The notes under the pieces were generated by a model. It did no database searches. It was not told where the DNA came from and was given only the letters and a program-made list of their open reading frames with translations. From the NCBI GenBank assembly GCA_020073395.1, contig JAIQFF010000016.1:1-53554 (forward strand): a stretch of 53,554 nucleotides of DNA. Direction: 5' to 3'. The position numbers were made by a program, and so were the translations under genes. The DNA comes from Terriglobia bacterium (GTDB lineage: Bacteria > Acidobacteriota > Terriglobia > Terriglobales > Acidobacteriaceae). Numbering within the stretch: the first letter of the stretch is position 1; each line of letters begins with the position of its first letter. Below, in pieces: positions 1 through 7,939 of this stretch.

Positions 1-7
1 AAGAATG

Positions 8-35
8 TTGATCGAATTGGACCTGCGAATAAAGT
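8..35 (+). promoter_or_regulatory. Possible sigma70-type promoter of the GH51 genes
   Basis: TTGATC at 8-13 and TAAAGT at 30-35 are separated by 16 bases, giving four of six consensus matches in each box. A start near base 42 would put the LacI-type palindrome at 51-64 just downstream, as at the araD promoter. This is a weak match read by eye. Confidence 0.3.
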
Positions 36-50
36 ATTTGCGGCGGCGTG

Positions 51-64
51 AGTAAACGTTTACT
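51..64. promoter_or_regulatory. LacI-family operator before the GH51 genes
   Basis: AGTAAACGTTTACT is a perfect 14-base palindrome with the central CG typical of LacI/PurR-family operators. It lies 38 bases before the start codon of the first arabinofuranosidase gene. A one-mismatch relative (AGTAAACGATTACT) lies before araD, so both probably bind the LacI-family protein encoded between them. Confidence 0.7.
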
Positions 65-87
65 ATTTCACCCGGCCACAACATCCC

Positions 88-93
88 AGGAGG
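88..93 (+). promoter_or_regulatory. Ribosome binding site fixing the GH51 start
   Basis: AGGAGG stands 9 bases before the ATG at 103. This full-strength Shine-Dalgarno supports that start, which also gives an intact twin-arginine signal. Confidence 0.7.
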
Positions 94-102
94 CAATCCG
101 CA

Positions 103-1731
103 ATGTTCTCCGCCAACCGACGTCGTTTCTTGCGTCAAGTTTCTTCCGCCGGAATCGCCTGTTCCGCCAATCTTGCCTTCGGACGTTTTTTATCGGCCCA
201 GACTCCGACCTCAAACTCCGGCGACTTGGCCCGAGTTTACGTGGATACCCGGCGCACCCTGGCCCCCATTGATCGCAATCTGTTTGGCTCGTTTCTGGAA
301 CACCTCGGCCGCGCCATCTACGAGGGAATTTACGATCCCGGCTCGAAGCTCGCGGACTCCAACGGTTTCCGCAAGGATGTGATGGACGAAGTACACCACC
401 TTGGAGTTCCCATCATCCGCTATCCTGGAGGAAATTTTGTCTCCGGATACAACTGGCTCGATGGCGTCGGTCCCAAGCAGGACCGCCCGCAGGTGCTCGA
501 CAAGGCGTGGAATGCGCTCAACACCAACCAGTTTGGCACCAACGAATTTATGGCCTGGTGCAAGGCGGTGGGCACGGAGCCCCTGATGGGCCTCAACCTG
601 GGCACTGGAACGGCGGAACAAGCCGCCGCTTTGGTGGAATATTGCAATGTGGAGAAGGGCACGCGATGGAGCGACCTGCGGCGCAAGCACGGCTATGCGG
701 AGCCCTACAACGTGAAGCACTGGTGCCTGGGAAACGAGATGGACGGTCCCTGGCAAATCGGCCACATGACGGCCACAGAGTATGGCCTGAAGGCGCAGGA
801 CGCGGCGCGGCAGATGCATGCGGTCGATCCATCTCTTCAACTTATCGCCTGCGGCTCGAGCGGGCCATTCATGCCAACATACCTGGAGTGGGACCGCGAA
901 GTCCTGGAGCAGTGTTACGACTATGTGGATGCTCTCTCCTTACATCGTTATGTAGGAAACACTGCCGAGGAAACTGGCAGCGACAGTTCGAAATATCTGG
1001 CCATGAATCTGAGCATGGAGAAGCAGATCGGGGAGACACTTGCGGTCTGCGATCTGGTGCGCGGGCACAAGCGGTCTCCCAAAAAACTATGGCTCTCATT
1101 CGATGAGTGGAATGTCTGGTATCGCGCACGCAGCGGAGATGCGGTGAATGGCCATGGCCAGGAGGCGCCACATCTTCTGGAAGAGGTTTACAACCTGGAA
1201 GACGCCCTGCTGGTGGGCGGGATTCTGAACTCGCTGATCCGCAATGCCGACCGGGTGAAACTGGCTTGCCTGGCCCAGTTGATCAACGTCATTGCTCCCA
1301 TCATGACCAACCCGAATGGCATGTTCCGGCAGACGATTTACTATCCTTACAGTTGGGCGCTGCAATTTGCCCGCGGATCGGTGCTCAACCTGGTGGTGGA
1401 ATCTCCCACTTATGACGTTTCGGGAATGGGCCAGGTTCCTTACCTGGATGTTGCTGGAACGGTCAGCCCGGAAGACGGCAAAGTTTCCCTCTTCATTCTC
1501 AATCGGGATTTGTCGAAGGCCCACGCCATCGAAGTGAATTGGCAGGACAAGTCGCCGGCGCGAACCCTGTCATCGGTGCTGCTGACCGGTGACGACCTGA
1601 AGGCCTTCAACAGTTTCGAAGCGCCGCAAAAGGTGTCTCCGAAAACCCTGGACAAGCCCTCGATCGCGGGAGGACGGGCGAAGTTCGAAGTGCCCGCCCG
1701 CTCCTACGCAGTAATTCAGTGGGGAGCGTGA
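103..1731 (+). CDS. Alpha-L-arabinofuranosidase, GH51, Tat-exported
   Basis: This 542-residue glycoside hydrolase of family 51 releases terminal alpha-L-arabinofuranose from arabinan, arabinoxylan or their oligosaccharides. The N-terminus carries a twin-arginine signal (NRRRFLRQ, residues 5-12) followed by a hydrophobic stretch, so the enzyme should be exported folded. The catalytic acid/base is in GNEMDG (Glu212) and the nucleophile in FDEWNVWY (Glu335), the two clan GH-A glutamates. The C-terminal part from about residue 400 fits the family's beta-sandwich. The start has a strong RBS. The stop is one base from the start of a second GH51 gene, so the two are probably cotranscribed under the operator at 51-64. 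Exact substrate (arabinan or arabinoxylan) cannot be read from sequence. Confidence 0.93.
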   Translation: MFSANRRRFLRQVSSAGIACSANLAFGRFLSAQTPTSNSGDLARVYVDTRRTLAPIDRNLFGSFLEHLGRAIYEGIYDPGSKLADSNGFRKDVMDEVHHLGVPIIRYPGGNFVSGYNWLDGVGPKQDRPQVLDKAWNALNTNQFGTNEFMAWCKAVGTEPLMGLNLGTGTAEQAAALVEYCNVEKGTRWSDLRRKHGYAEPYNVKHWCLGNEMDGPWQIGHMTATEYGLKAQDAARQMHAVDPSLQLIACGSSGPFMPTYLEWDREVLEQCYDYVDALSLHRYVGNTAEETGSDSSKYLAMNLSMEKQIGETLAVCDLVRGHKRSPKKLWLSFDEWNVWYRARSGDAVNGHGQEAPHLLEEVYNLEDALLVGGILNSLIRNADRVKLACLAQLINVIAPIMTNPNGMFRQTIYYPYSWALQFARGSVLNLVVESPTYDVSGMGQVPYLDVAGTVSPEDGKVSLFILNRDLSKAHAIEVNWQDKSPARTLSSVLLTGDDLKAFNSFEAPQKVSPKTLDKPSIAGGRAKFEVPARSYAVIQWGA

Positions 1732-1732
1732 C

Positions 1733-3394
1733 GTGATCAGGCGCCGGGAATTTCTCCGCAACAGCGTAGCGGGCGCAGGTTACTTCTGGCTCAGCCGGGT
1801 CGCGCCGTTTGCCGCCGCCGACGCCATCGGTGACGACTCGCGAATTGAGGTCCTCATGGGCGAGCCTCTGGGAACAATTTCGCCCAACATCTACGGTCAC
1901 TTCGCCGAAAATCTTGGAGGAGTGATCTACGACGGCATCTGGGTGGGCGAGAAGTCCAAAGTTCCAAACGTCAATGGCATCCGCAAAGAACTGGTCGAGG
2001 AGATGCGGAAGATCAAAGCCCCGGTGGTGCGCTATCCGGGCGGATGCTTTGCCGATAGCTATGACTGGCGTGATGGCATCGGTCCGGTTGACAAGCGTCC
2101 CCGACGCACTAACTTCTGGGAACAGGTGGAGAGTGCGGCCAGCCTGGCCAGCCATAAGTACGATCCCAATCAGTTCGGGACCAATGAGTTCATGCAGTTC
2201 TGCAAGCTGATTGGAAGTCAGCCCTATCTCGCGGCCAATGTGCGCAGTCTTCCCGCAGCCGAATTCTACCGCTGGGTGGAATATTGCAATTCGCCCGCAG
2301 GCAGCACCACGCTGGCCGACATGCGCGCGTCGGCAGGATACGCAGAGCCCTTCGGAGTGCGGTATTGGGGTGTCGGAAACGAGTCGTGGGGTTGCGGTGG
2401 AAACTTTACGGCACAGGAATATGCCGTGGAATTTCGCCGCTATACGGCATGGGTGCCGCAATATGAACAGAAGCTGTCATTCGTCGCTTCCGGGCCCAAC
2501 GACGACAAATGGGATTGGACGCGCGGGTTTCTGGAAGAGATTGTGCGCCATTCTCCGGGAGACATTCGTTCCATTTTCGGCCTGGCACTTCACTACTATG
2601 CCTGGAACCTGAGCCGGGGCCGCACCAACAATTGGTTCGAGGGCAAAGGCGACGCGCTCAAGTTCGATGTACTGGACTGGTACGAACTGCTGCGTCAGGG
2701 CGACGTCATGGAGTCCCTGATCAACGGACACTGGCTGGTGATGGGAGAATTCGACCGCGAACATTCCATCAAACTTGTGGTGGACGAATGGGGACCGTGG
2801 TACCGCCCCGGCGGCGAGGCTACGCCGGGCGACATCCTCGAACAAACCCCGACCCTGCGGGACGCGGTATTCAGCGGCCTGACGCTCGATACTTTTAATC
2901 GTCATCCCGAAAAAGTGGCCATGGCGAACTGCGCTCAGCTGATCAATTGCCTGAACAGTTTGTACCTGGCGCATGAAGACAGATTTTGCGTCACTCCGGT
3001 CGGCCACGTTTTTGGAATGTATGCCGCACACCAGGGTGGACAAGCCCTGCGGACGATATTCTCCGCCCCCTCAGTGAACTATGACCGCGATGGGAAGCCC
3101 GCGTCATTCTGGGGTTTGCAGGGCTCGGCTTCGCTGCATGACAAGGAGTTGGTACTGACCGTAGTGAATCCCCACGTGAGCGCGACCCGTGAAACGAAGA
3201 TCGGGATTCGCGGCGCGAGTCTGAAATCAGGTATAGTTACGACCCTGACAAATTCCGATATTCACGCTCACAATACTTTCGCTGAACGGAACGTCATTAG
3301 TCCGCAGACCAAAACGCTCGATCTTAAGGGAGTAGTTCTGAGTTACAACTTTCCGCCGGCGTCGGTGACCAGGCTGGCTATGACAGTGGAGTAG
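1733..3394 (+). CDS. Second alpha-L-arabinofuranosidase, GH51, Tat-exported
   Basis: This is a 553-residue GH51 protein starting at GTG one base after the stop of the previous gene, which implies translational coupling. It has its own twin-arginine signal (RRREFLRN near residues 3-10) and a hydrophobic core ending near AAADA. The acid/base is in GNESWG (Glu217) and the nucleophile in VVDEWGPWY (Glu352). It is clearly homologous to its neighbour along the whole length but strongly diverged, so it is an old duplication or two separately acquired paralogues and not a recent copy. The two enzymes may differ in linkage or chain-length preference. Both probably act outside the cytoplasmic membrane and feed the transporter encoded downstream. 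Confidence 0.92.
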   Translation: MIRRREFLRNSVAGAGYFWLSRVAPFAAADAIGDDSRIEVLMGEPLGTISPNIYGHFAENLGGVIYDGIWVGEKSKVPNVNGIRKELVEEMRKIKAPVVRYPGGCFADSYDWRDGIGPVDKRPRRTNFWEQVESAASLASHKYDPNQFGTNEFMQFCKLIGSQPYLAANVRSLPAAEFYRWVEYCNSPAGSTTLADMRASAGYAEPFGVRYWGVGNESWGCGGNFTAQEYAVEFRRYTAWVPQYEQKLSFVASGPNDDKWDWTRGFLEEIVRHSPGDIRSIFGLALHYYAWNLSRGRTNNWFEGKGDALKFDVLDWYELLRQGDVMESLINGHWLVMGEFDREHSIKLVVDEWGPWYRPGGEATPGDILEQTPTLRDAVFSGLTLDTFNRHPEKVAMANCAQLINCLNSLYLAHEDRFCVTPVGHVFGMYAAHQGGQALRTIFSAPSVNYDRDGKPASFWGLQGSASLHDKELVLTVVNPHVSATRETKIGIRGASLKSGIVTTLTNSDIHAHNTFAERNVISPQTKTLDLKGVVLSYNFPPASVTRLAMTVE

Positions 3395-3738
3395 CGAGTC
3401 GGCGGGCGCTCTCCGTTCGCCAGGGAATGAAGTGGCCCAATACTTCTTCGCCGGTTTTGTTTTTGAGGAGATCGCAGGCTTTCTGTCGAGGCACTCCATT
3501 CTCCCAGCCCTGGTGGTTTCCGCACTGTGGTTCTACGCAGGCCACCAGGATTTGATGAAGGACAAAGCAGCAGGCTTCTTGTGGGAGGGCATGGGGTTCT
3601 CCTTCTGGTCGCATTTTGCATTCGCGCCATTCTCGCCATGGAGTGGGCGAGCCTCGTGGTGGCCGTGATCGCTATCTGCGAAGAAATGTGGCTAATGCAA
3701 CGAGTGTTGGCCAAAAACTACAGGTAAAGACTTCAAAT
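3395..3738. other. Gap with a possible frameshifted small membrane ORF
   Basis: This is the 344-base gap between the convergent GH51 and lacI genes. A plus-strand frame opening at GTG 3432 reads a plausible membrane protein (LPALVVSALWFYAGH then FLWEGMGFSFWSHFAF) up to about 3620. A second hydrophobic stretch (LAMEWASLVVAVIAICEEMW) continues in another frame to the stop at 3727. Together they could be one decayed gene of about 95 codons, but neither piece was recognised. No clear terminator was seen. Confidence 0.2.
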
Positions 3739-4773
3739 TCAACGCTGTTTTTCCACCAACGTCGAGGCTCCCGAAATGAGGGCGGTCGACTCGCGCAACA
3801 CAAGATTTGTCTTGAGCAAGTAATCGGTCCCGTTGGGTGCTGGTACTTCGCGCTCGACTTCGGCCAGGAGCGCATTGAAAGCCAGTCGCGCCAGTTCGGG
3901 TTGGGACATCTGCACCGAGGTGAGTGGAGGAATCACAAACTGAGCGAGGCGGATGTCGTCAAACCCAATCACCGAGAGGTCGCGCGGAATGGAGATGCCG
4001 GCGTCATGGCTCTCACGCATCACGCCGATCGCAGTCATATCATTCGAACAAAGTACGGCGGTGGGGCGGATGGGGCCGGCAAGTAGTCGGGTGAAGGCCG
4101 TCATGCCTCCTTCCATGGTGTGGTCGCCTTCGACCACCAGTCGCGGATCCGCTTCGAGGCCGATTTCCTGCATGGAGCGCAGGAACGCCTGTTTTCTGGC
4201 CATCGCGGATTTCAACCGCAAAGGGCCTGTAATGAATGCGATTTTCTCGTGGCGTAGCGCCGCCAGATGTTGCACCGCCTGGCGGATGCCGTTGAGATAA
4301 TCGATTCGTATGTTGCTGACCCGGGGGCGCGGGGGCCCGACATCGACAAAGACCAGGGGCACTTTCCGCAGCTTCAGGTCTTCGAGCAGCACCTCTTCCA
4401 TACCGAAGGTCAGAATGGCGACGCCCTCCACGCGGCGCTCGATCATGCGGCGGACCGCGCTTTCCATGCGTGTTGGATCATTTCCAGTCGAGGTGAGAAG
4501 GATCTCGTAGCGGTGCTGGACCGCGATGGTTTCGAAGACTTGAACAATTTCCGGAAAGAAGGGGTTGGTAATTTCGGAAATGATGAGGCCAAAAATCCTG
4601 CTGCGGCCGGAAACCAGGGCCCGCGCCTGAGTATTCGGATAATATCCTAGTTCTTCGATTACGCTCCAAACGCGCTTGGCCAAGGCGGGACTGACGGTAG
4701 GGACCCGGTTGATGGTGCGGGAGACCGTGGCGGTTGACACCTTGGCCCGTCTCGCGATTTCCCGTATGTCCAT
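3739..4773 (-). CDS. LacI-family transcriptional regulator of the arabinose locus
   Basis: This 344-residue protein has an N-terminal LacI helix-turn-helix (residues 2-50, with STATVSRTINRVPTVS) and the hinge helix, then a periplasmic-binding-protein-like ligand domain beginning at RIFGLIISEITNPFF and running to about residue 330. It is the usual length for the family. It sits between the GH51 pair and the araD operon, and palindromes with a central CG flank it, so it probably represses both in the absence of an arabinose-derived signal. A site at 4816-4829 lies in its own promoter, suggesting autoregulation. The effector (arabinose, an oligosaccharide or a phosphorylated intermediate) cannot be told from sequence. 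AraR of other bacteria is often GntR-type, so this would be an analogue and not an orthologue. Confidence 0.92.
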   Translation of the reverse strand: MDIREIARRAKVSTATVSRTINRVPTVSPALAKRVWSVIEELGYYPNTQARALVSGRSRIFGLIISEITNPFFPEIVQVFETIAVQHRYEILLTSTGNDPTRMESAVRRMIERRVEGVAILTFGMEEVLLEDLKLRKVPLVFVDVGPPRPRVSNIRIDYLNGIRQAVQHLAALRHEKIAFITGPLRLKSAMARKQAFLRSMQEIGLEADPRLVVEGDHTMEGGMTAFTRLLAGPIRPTAVLCSNDMTAIGVMRESHDAGISIPRDLSVIGFDDIRLAQFVIPPLTSVQMSQPELARLAFNALLAEVEREVPAPNGTDYLLKTNLVLRESTALISGASTLVEKQR

Positions 4774-4805
4774 AGGTTCAGCGGGTCAGGTGGAGCGATG
4801 GCGGA

Positions 4806-4829
4806 ATTCTAGCACGGCAAACGTTATCC
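4806..4829 (-). promoter_or_regulatory. lacI promoter -10 with overlapping operator
   Basis: On the minus strand TAGAAT (4806-4811) is a good -10 box 32 bases before the regulator's start codon. Immediately upstream, inside the spacer, lies GGCAAACGTTATCC (4816-4829), an imperfect LacI-type site with central AACGTT. The -35 is not convincing. The arrangement suggests negative autoregulation. Confidence 0.4.
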
Positions 4830-4912
4830 CATCAGGGTTGGGGAAGGAGAGTGGGAGAGTGGGATGTAGCGGAATAATGGAGCATGCTAACCAGTGGTCG
4901 AGGGGAAGAACT

Positions 4913-4926
4913 GGAAAACGTTTTCC
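4913..4926. promoter_or_regulatory. LacI-family operator in the lacI-araD intergenic region
   Basis: GGAAAACGTTTTCC is a perfect 14-base palindrome with central CG. It lies 140 bases upstream of lacI and about 166 bases before the operator at 5079-5092. It could be an auxiliary site for DNA looping between the divergent lacI and araD promoters. Its arms (GGAAAA) differ from AGTAAA, so a different LacI-type protein is possible. Confidence 0.5.
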
Positions 4927-5037
4927 CTCAGCCCGGAAAATAGCCCCGGAAGGGTAGTCTGAATATAGCTTTCGGCCTGAAATTTCAGCACTAGCCAGCC
5001 GGACCGAGAGAAATCGGGGAGGGTGGACATTCGGTGA

Positions 5038-5066
5038 TTGACAAAAGCGGTTACGTACACTATTTT
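5038..5066 (+). promoter_or_regulatory. Sigma70-type promoter of the arabinose operon
   Basis: TTGACA (5038-5043, perfect -35) and TATTTT (5061-5066, four of six) are separated by exactly 17 bases. A transcript would start near 5073, and the operator at 5079-5092 would then lie at about +7 to +20, a classic blocking position for a repressor. Confidence 0.65.
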
Positions 5067-5078
5067 GACTTTTCGCAT

Positions 5079-5092
5079 AGTAAACGATTACT
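5079..5092. promoter_or_regulatory. LacI-family operator of the araD operon
   Basis: AGTAAACGATTACT differs by one base from the perfect palindrome at 51-64. It lies just downstream of the promoter at 5038-5066 and 57 bases before the araD start. The shared sequence ties the GH51 genes and the catabolic operon to one regulator. Confidence 0.7.
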
Positions 5093-5149
5093 TATCAAGG
5101 CGGCGCATTCCTCGGGACAAAAGCTCACGATTTCGGATAAAAGCTCACT

Positions 5150-5854
5150 ATGCTGTTGCCTCGGCTGCGCGAAGAGGTGCTGGAAGCGAACCTGGAGTTG
5201 GTGCGAAGGGGATTAGTTCTTTACACCTTCGGCAACGCCAGCGGCATCTCCCGGGACCACAAGCTGGTCGTCATCAAACCCAGTGGCGTTCCCTACGAGG
5301 CCATGAAACCAGAGCACCTGGTGGTCACCGATCTCGAGGGCAAGATAGTGGAAGGCAATTTGCGGCCCTCCTCCGACCTTCCTACTCATCTTGTCCTCTA
5401 TCGGGCCTTTCCGGGAATCGGCGGCGTGGCCCATACTCATTCCGAATATGCGACTTCGTGGGCGCAGGCGCGGCGCGCGATTCCATGCTTCGGCACCACC
5501 CATGCCGACTACTTCCATGGCCCGGTTCCAGTCACCGGGGTGATGGCGGACGGCGAGATCGCCTCCGAGTATGAGAAAAACACCGGACATGCTATCGTTC
5601 GTGCCTTTGAGAAGGTGGGGTACGCCTCGGTGCCAGCCGTTCTGGTGGCCAACCATGGCCCCTTTGCCTGGGGTCTGGACCCGGCCGGAGCGGCGCATAA
5701 CGCCGTGATCCTGGAAGCGGTGGCACGAATGGCGTATTTTACTGTGACTCTTAATACGGACGCCGAACCGGTCGGCAGCGGCTTGCACGACAAGCATTAC
5801 TTGAGGAAGCACGGGTCCAGCGCGTATTACGGGCAGACAAAGGAAAAGAAATGA
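5150..5854 (+). CDS. araD: L-ribulose-5-phosphate 4-epimerase (class II aldolase family)
   Basis: This 234-residue cytoplasmic enzyme interconverts L-ribulose 5-phosphate and D-xylulose 5-phosphate by a retro-aldol mechanism, the last step of bacterial arabinose breakdown. Diagnostic features are GNASGISRD near residue 25, the phosphate-binding PSGVPYEAM, SSDLPTHLVLYRAF, and the zinc ligands in VAHTHSEYATSWAQ and FGTTHADYFHGPV. The length is normal for AraD (about 230). It opens the catabolic operon, behind a strong promoter and a LacI-type operator, and its stop overlaps the start of the transporter gene by four bases (ATGA). An L-fuculose-phosphate aldolase is the main alternative within the fold, but the ribulokinase downstream favours AraD. 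Confidence 0.9.
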   Translation: MLLPRLREEVLEANLELVRRGLVLYTFGNASGISRDHKLVVIKPSGVPYEAMKPEHLVVTDLEGKIVEGNLRPSSDLPTHLVLYRAFPGIGGVAHTHSEYATSWAQARRAIPCFGTTHADYFHGPVPVTGVMADGEIASEYEKNTGHAIVRAFEKVGYASVPAVLVANHGPFAWGLDPAGAAHNAVILEAVARMAYFTVTLNTDAEPVGSGLHDKHYLRKHGSSAYYGQTKEKK

Positions 5855-7554
5855 TGCCAGCATTAGCGATGTTGGTCACCACGCAGCTTGTGCATTTGTC
5901 CCCGGTGGATTTCGTCATCATCGCTTTTTACTTCGCCCTGGTTCTGGCCATCGGATTCTACCTGCGCGGAAGGGCGAATACCGGCGAAGACTTCTTCATG
6001 GCCGGACGCGAGATGACGGCCTGGGTGGCCGGCCTCAGCTTTCTGTCCGCCAACCTCGGCGCACTGGAGTTGATGGGCTGGGCGGGCTCGGCCTACCAGT
6101 ACGGCATTCTGGCCACCCACTGGTACTGGATCGGCGCCATCCCCGCCATGCTTTTCCTGGCGCTGGTGATGATGCCGTTCTACTACATTTCCAAGACCCA
6201 TTCGGTCCCGGGATATCTGAAGCTGCGTTTTGGCGAACCCAGCCGCGCCCTGTCCGCGATTTCCTTCGCATTCATGACCGTGCTGATGAGCGGCGTCAAC
6301 ATGTTCGCCATGGCCAAGGTCATGCAGATCGTGCTGGGCTGGGACATCAATTTCAGCATCTGGGTTTCGTCTCTCACGGTGGCGATTTACGTCACGCTGG
6401 GTGGACTGCGCTCAGCCATCTTCAACGAGGTGCTGCAATTCTTTCTGATCTGTGCGGGCGCGCTGCTCATTCCGATCCTGGGATTGTATGAAGCCGGCGG
6501 ATGGGGCAATCTCAAGGTACAGATTGCACAGAGAGCTTCGGAACAGTACGTCCATCTCTGGTCGGGTTTGGGCTCATTCACCTCCAACCCGATGGGCATC
6601 CACTGGACGGGTATTGTGTTCGGACTTGGCTCCGTGATCTCGATGGGCTACTGGACCACGGACTTCCTGGTGGTACAGCGCATCCTGGCTGCGAAAGACA
6701 TTCGCAGCGCGGAAATAGCTCCGATTATCGGGGCCGGATTCAAGATGCTGGTTCCGATCATCGTGATCCTTCCCGGATTGCTGGGCCTGGCCGTTCTGCC
6801 GGTGAAGCTGGTTCCGGAATCAGTGGCCGCGGTCACCGGAGGTCACAGCTATAACGACGTGCTGCCCCTCATGCTGGCCCGCTACTGCGGTCCCGGGTTG
6901 CTCGGGCTGGGGATTACGGCGCTGATTGCGGGATTCATGTCGGGCATGGCCGGCAACGTCAGCGCGTTCACCACGGTCTGGACTTATGACATCTACCGAC
7001 CGCTGATCAATAGCCAAGGGACCGACCATCACTACGTGAACATGGGCCGCTGGACCACCGTGATCGGCGTGCTGATCAGCGTAGGCACCGCGTATCTCGT
7101 GATGCAATTCGCCAGCATCATGGATTACGTGCAGGCGCTGTTCAGTTTCTTCATTGCCCCGCTGTTTGGCACGGTCCTCCTGGGGATGCTCTGGAAGCGG
7201 GCGACCGGTCCTGCAGGGTTTTGGGGATTGCTTTGCGGAACCCTTTCTTCGATTGGTATGTGGACGTGGGTGAAGCTCGATCCCACTGCCCTGCGTTATG
7301 TGGCGCTCTCGCCCCACGCCAAGGCCCTCGCCCAGGATATGTACCAGGCGCTCTGGTCGTTTGTGGTTTGCGTAGTCGTCACCGTAGCGGTGAGTATGGT
7401 AACGGAACCTGTGCCTGACAGCCAATTAAGAGGTCTGGTGTACGGGCAGACGGAAATTCCCTCGGTTGGGAACGTCCCCCTCCACCAGAGGCCGCTTTTC
7501 TGGGCGGGCGTGGTGGTCGTCGTGTTTTTCATACTGAATATTATTTTCTGGTAA
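5851..7554 (+). CDS. Sodium:solute symporter (SSS family), probable arabinose importer
   Basis: This is a 567-residue polytopic membrane protein with about 13-14 hydrophobic segments across its length. The SSS signature region is visible in RGRANTGEDFFMAGREMTAWVAG near residues 30-52 (core GEDFFMAGREM) and in GLGITALIAGFMSGMAGNVSAF near residue 350. It resembles the SGLT-like sugar branch and should couple Na+ entry to sugar uptake through the inner membrane. It overlaps araD by four bases and lies in an arabinose operon, so L-arabinose or a related pentose is the likely substrate. That is inferred from context, since the family also carries galactose, glucose, inositol and amino acids. Confidence 0.88.
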   Translation: MMPALAMLVTTQLVHLSPVDFVIIAFYFALVLAIGFYLRGRANTGEDFFMAGREMTAWVAGLSFLSANLGALELMGWAGSAYQYGILATHWYWIGAIPAMLFLALVMMPFYYISKTHSVPGYLKLRFGEPSRALSAISFAFMTVLMSGVNMFAMAKVMQIVLGWDINFSIWVSSLTVAIYVTLGGLRSAIFNEVLQFFLICAGALLIPILGLYEAGGWGNLKVQIAQRASEQYVHLWSGLGSFTSNPMGIHWTGIVFGLGSVISMGYWTTDFLVVQRILAAKDIRSAEIAPIIGAGFKMLVPIIVILPGLLGLAVLPVKLVPESVAAVTGGHSYNDVLPLMLARYCGPGLLGLGITALIAGFMSGMAGNVSAFTTVWTYDIYRPLINSQGTDHHYVNMGRWTTVIGVLISVGTAYLVMQFASIMDYVQALFSFFIAPLFGTVLLGMLWKRATGPAGFWGLLCGTLSSIGMWTWVKLDPTALRYVALSPHAKALAQDMYQALWSFVVCVVVTVAVSMVTEPVPDSQLRGLVYGQTEIPSVGNVPLHQRPLFWAGVVVVVFFILNIIFW

Positions 7555-7571
7555 GCAGGGATGAGATGTGG

Positions 7572-7667
7572 GTAGCGCCGCCGTCCCGGCGGCTGTCTGG
7601 CGGGCGTCCCGTCCGCCGAACCGAGGGCGAGACGCCCTCGGGACAGCCGGCAAAATGCCGGCGCTAC
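7572..7667. repeat. Composite palindromic repeat starting and ending in GTAGCGCC/GGCGCTAC
   Basis: The left arm at 7572-7597 and the right arm at 7641-7667 are inverted copies beginning GTAGCGCCG and ending CGGCGCTAC. Each arm is itself a hairpin (GCCGCC/GGCGGC and GCCGGC/GCCGGC). Two more hairpins, GGCGG..CCGCC and GAGGGCG..CGCCCTC, lie between. The element sits inside the operon, so it would be transcribed and could form a multi-branched RNA structure. It resembles REP-type intergenic repeats of Acidobacteria. Confidence 0.8.
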
Positions 7668-7679
7668 GGTAGGACCGTA
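7665..7679. promoter_or_regulatory. Palindrome TACGGT-AGG-ACCGTA
   Basis: A perfect six-base inverted repeat with a 3-base centre overlaps the end of the repeat element and lies 27 bases before the small membrane protein gene. It could be an operator or just the edge of the repeat. Confidence 0.3.
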
Positions 7680-7706
7680 AGAAGTCTAAAAGCAGGGGTG
7701 CACAGC

Positions 7707-7913
7707 ATGATTTCCATCTGGTTCTTTATCGGTATCTCGCTGGCTGTAAATGGCGCCTTGATCATGGGCGCGGGAATTTACCAGGTCGTAAATCCTCCAG
7801 CGGATCCGGGCGTGGTTTTGTTCCACCTGCACGCCAACGTGTGGTGGGGCGCCGTGCTCTTCGTCCTAGGATTGATCTATTGCGTGAAATTCGCCCCGAA
7901 GCGGCACGCGTAA
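7707..7913 (+). CDS. Small membrane protein between symporter and isomerase genes
   Basis: This 68-residue hypothetical protein has two hydrophobic segments (ISIWFFIGISLAVNGALIMG, about residues 2-24, and WGAVLFVLGLIYCVKF, about 47-63) joined by a loop with PPADPGVVLFHLHANVWW. The ATG at 7707 is chosen because codons upstream in the same frame fall in the palindromic repeat and read low-quality Arg/Pro-rich sequence. It could be a transporter accessory subunit or an unrelated membrane peptide; no family was recognised. Its place inside the arabinose operon suggests coexpression with the symporter. Confidence 0.7.
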   Translation: MISIWFFIGISLAVNGALIMGAGIYQVVNPPADPGVVLFHLHANVWWGAVLFVLGLIYCVKFAPKRHA

Positions 7914-7939
7914 GGCATTTGGTCTCATAAAGGCTAAGT

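Noticed and set aside
7566-7706. Longer form of the small membrane protein
   Set aside because: The additional codons read through the palindromic repeat and would place an Arg-rich tail before the first TM helix.
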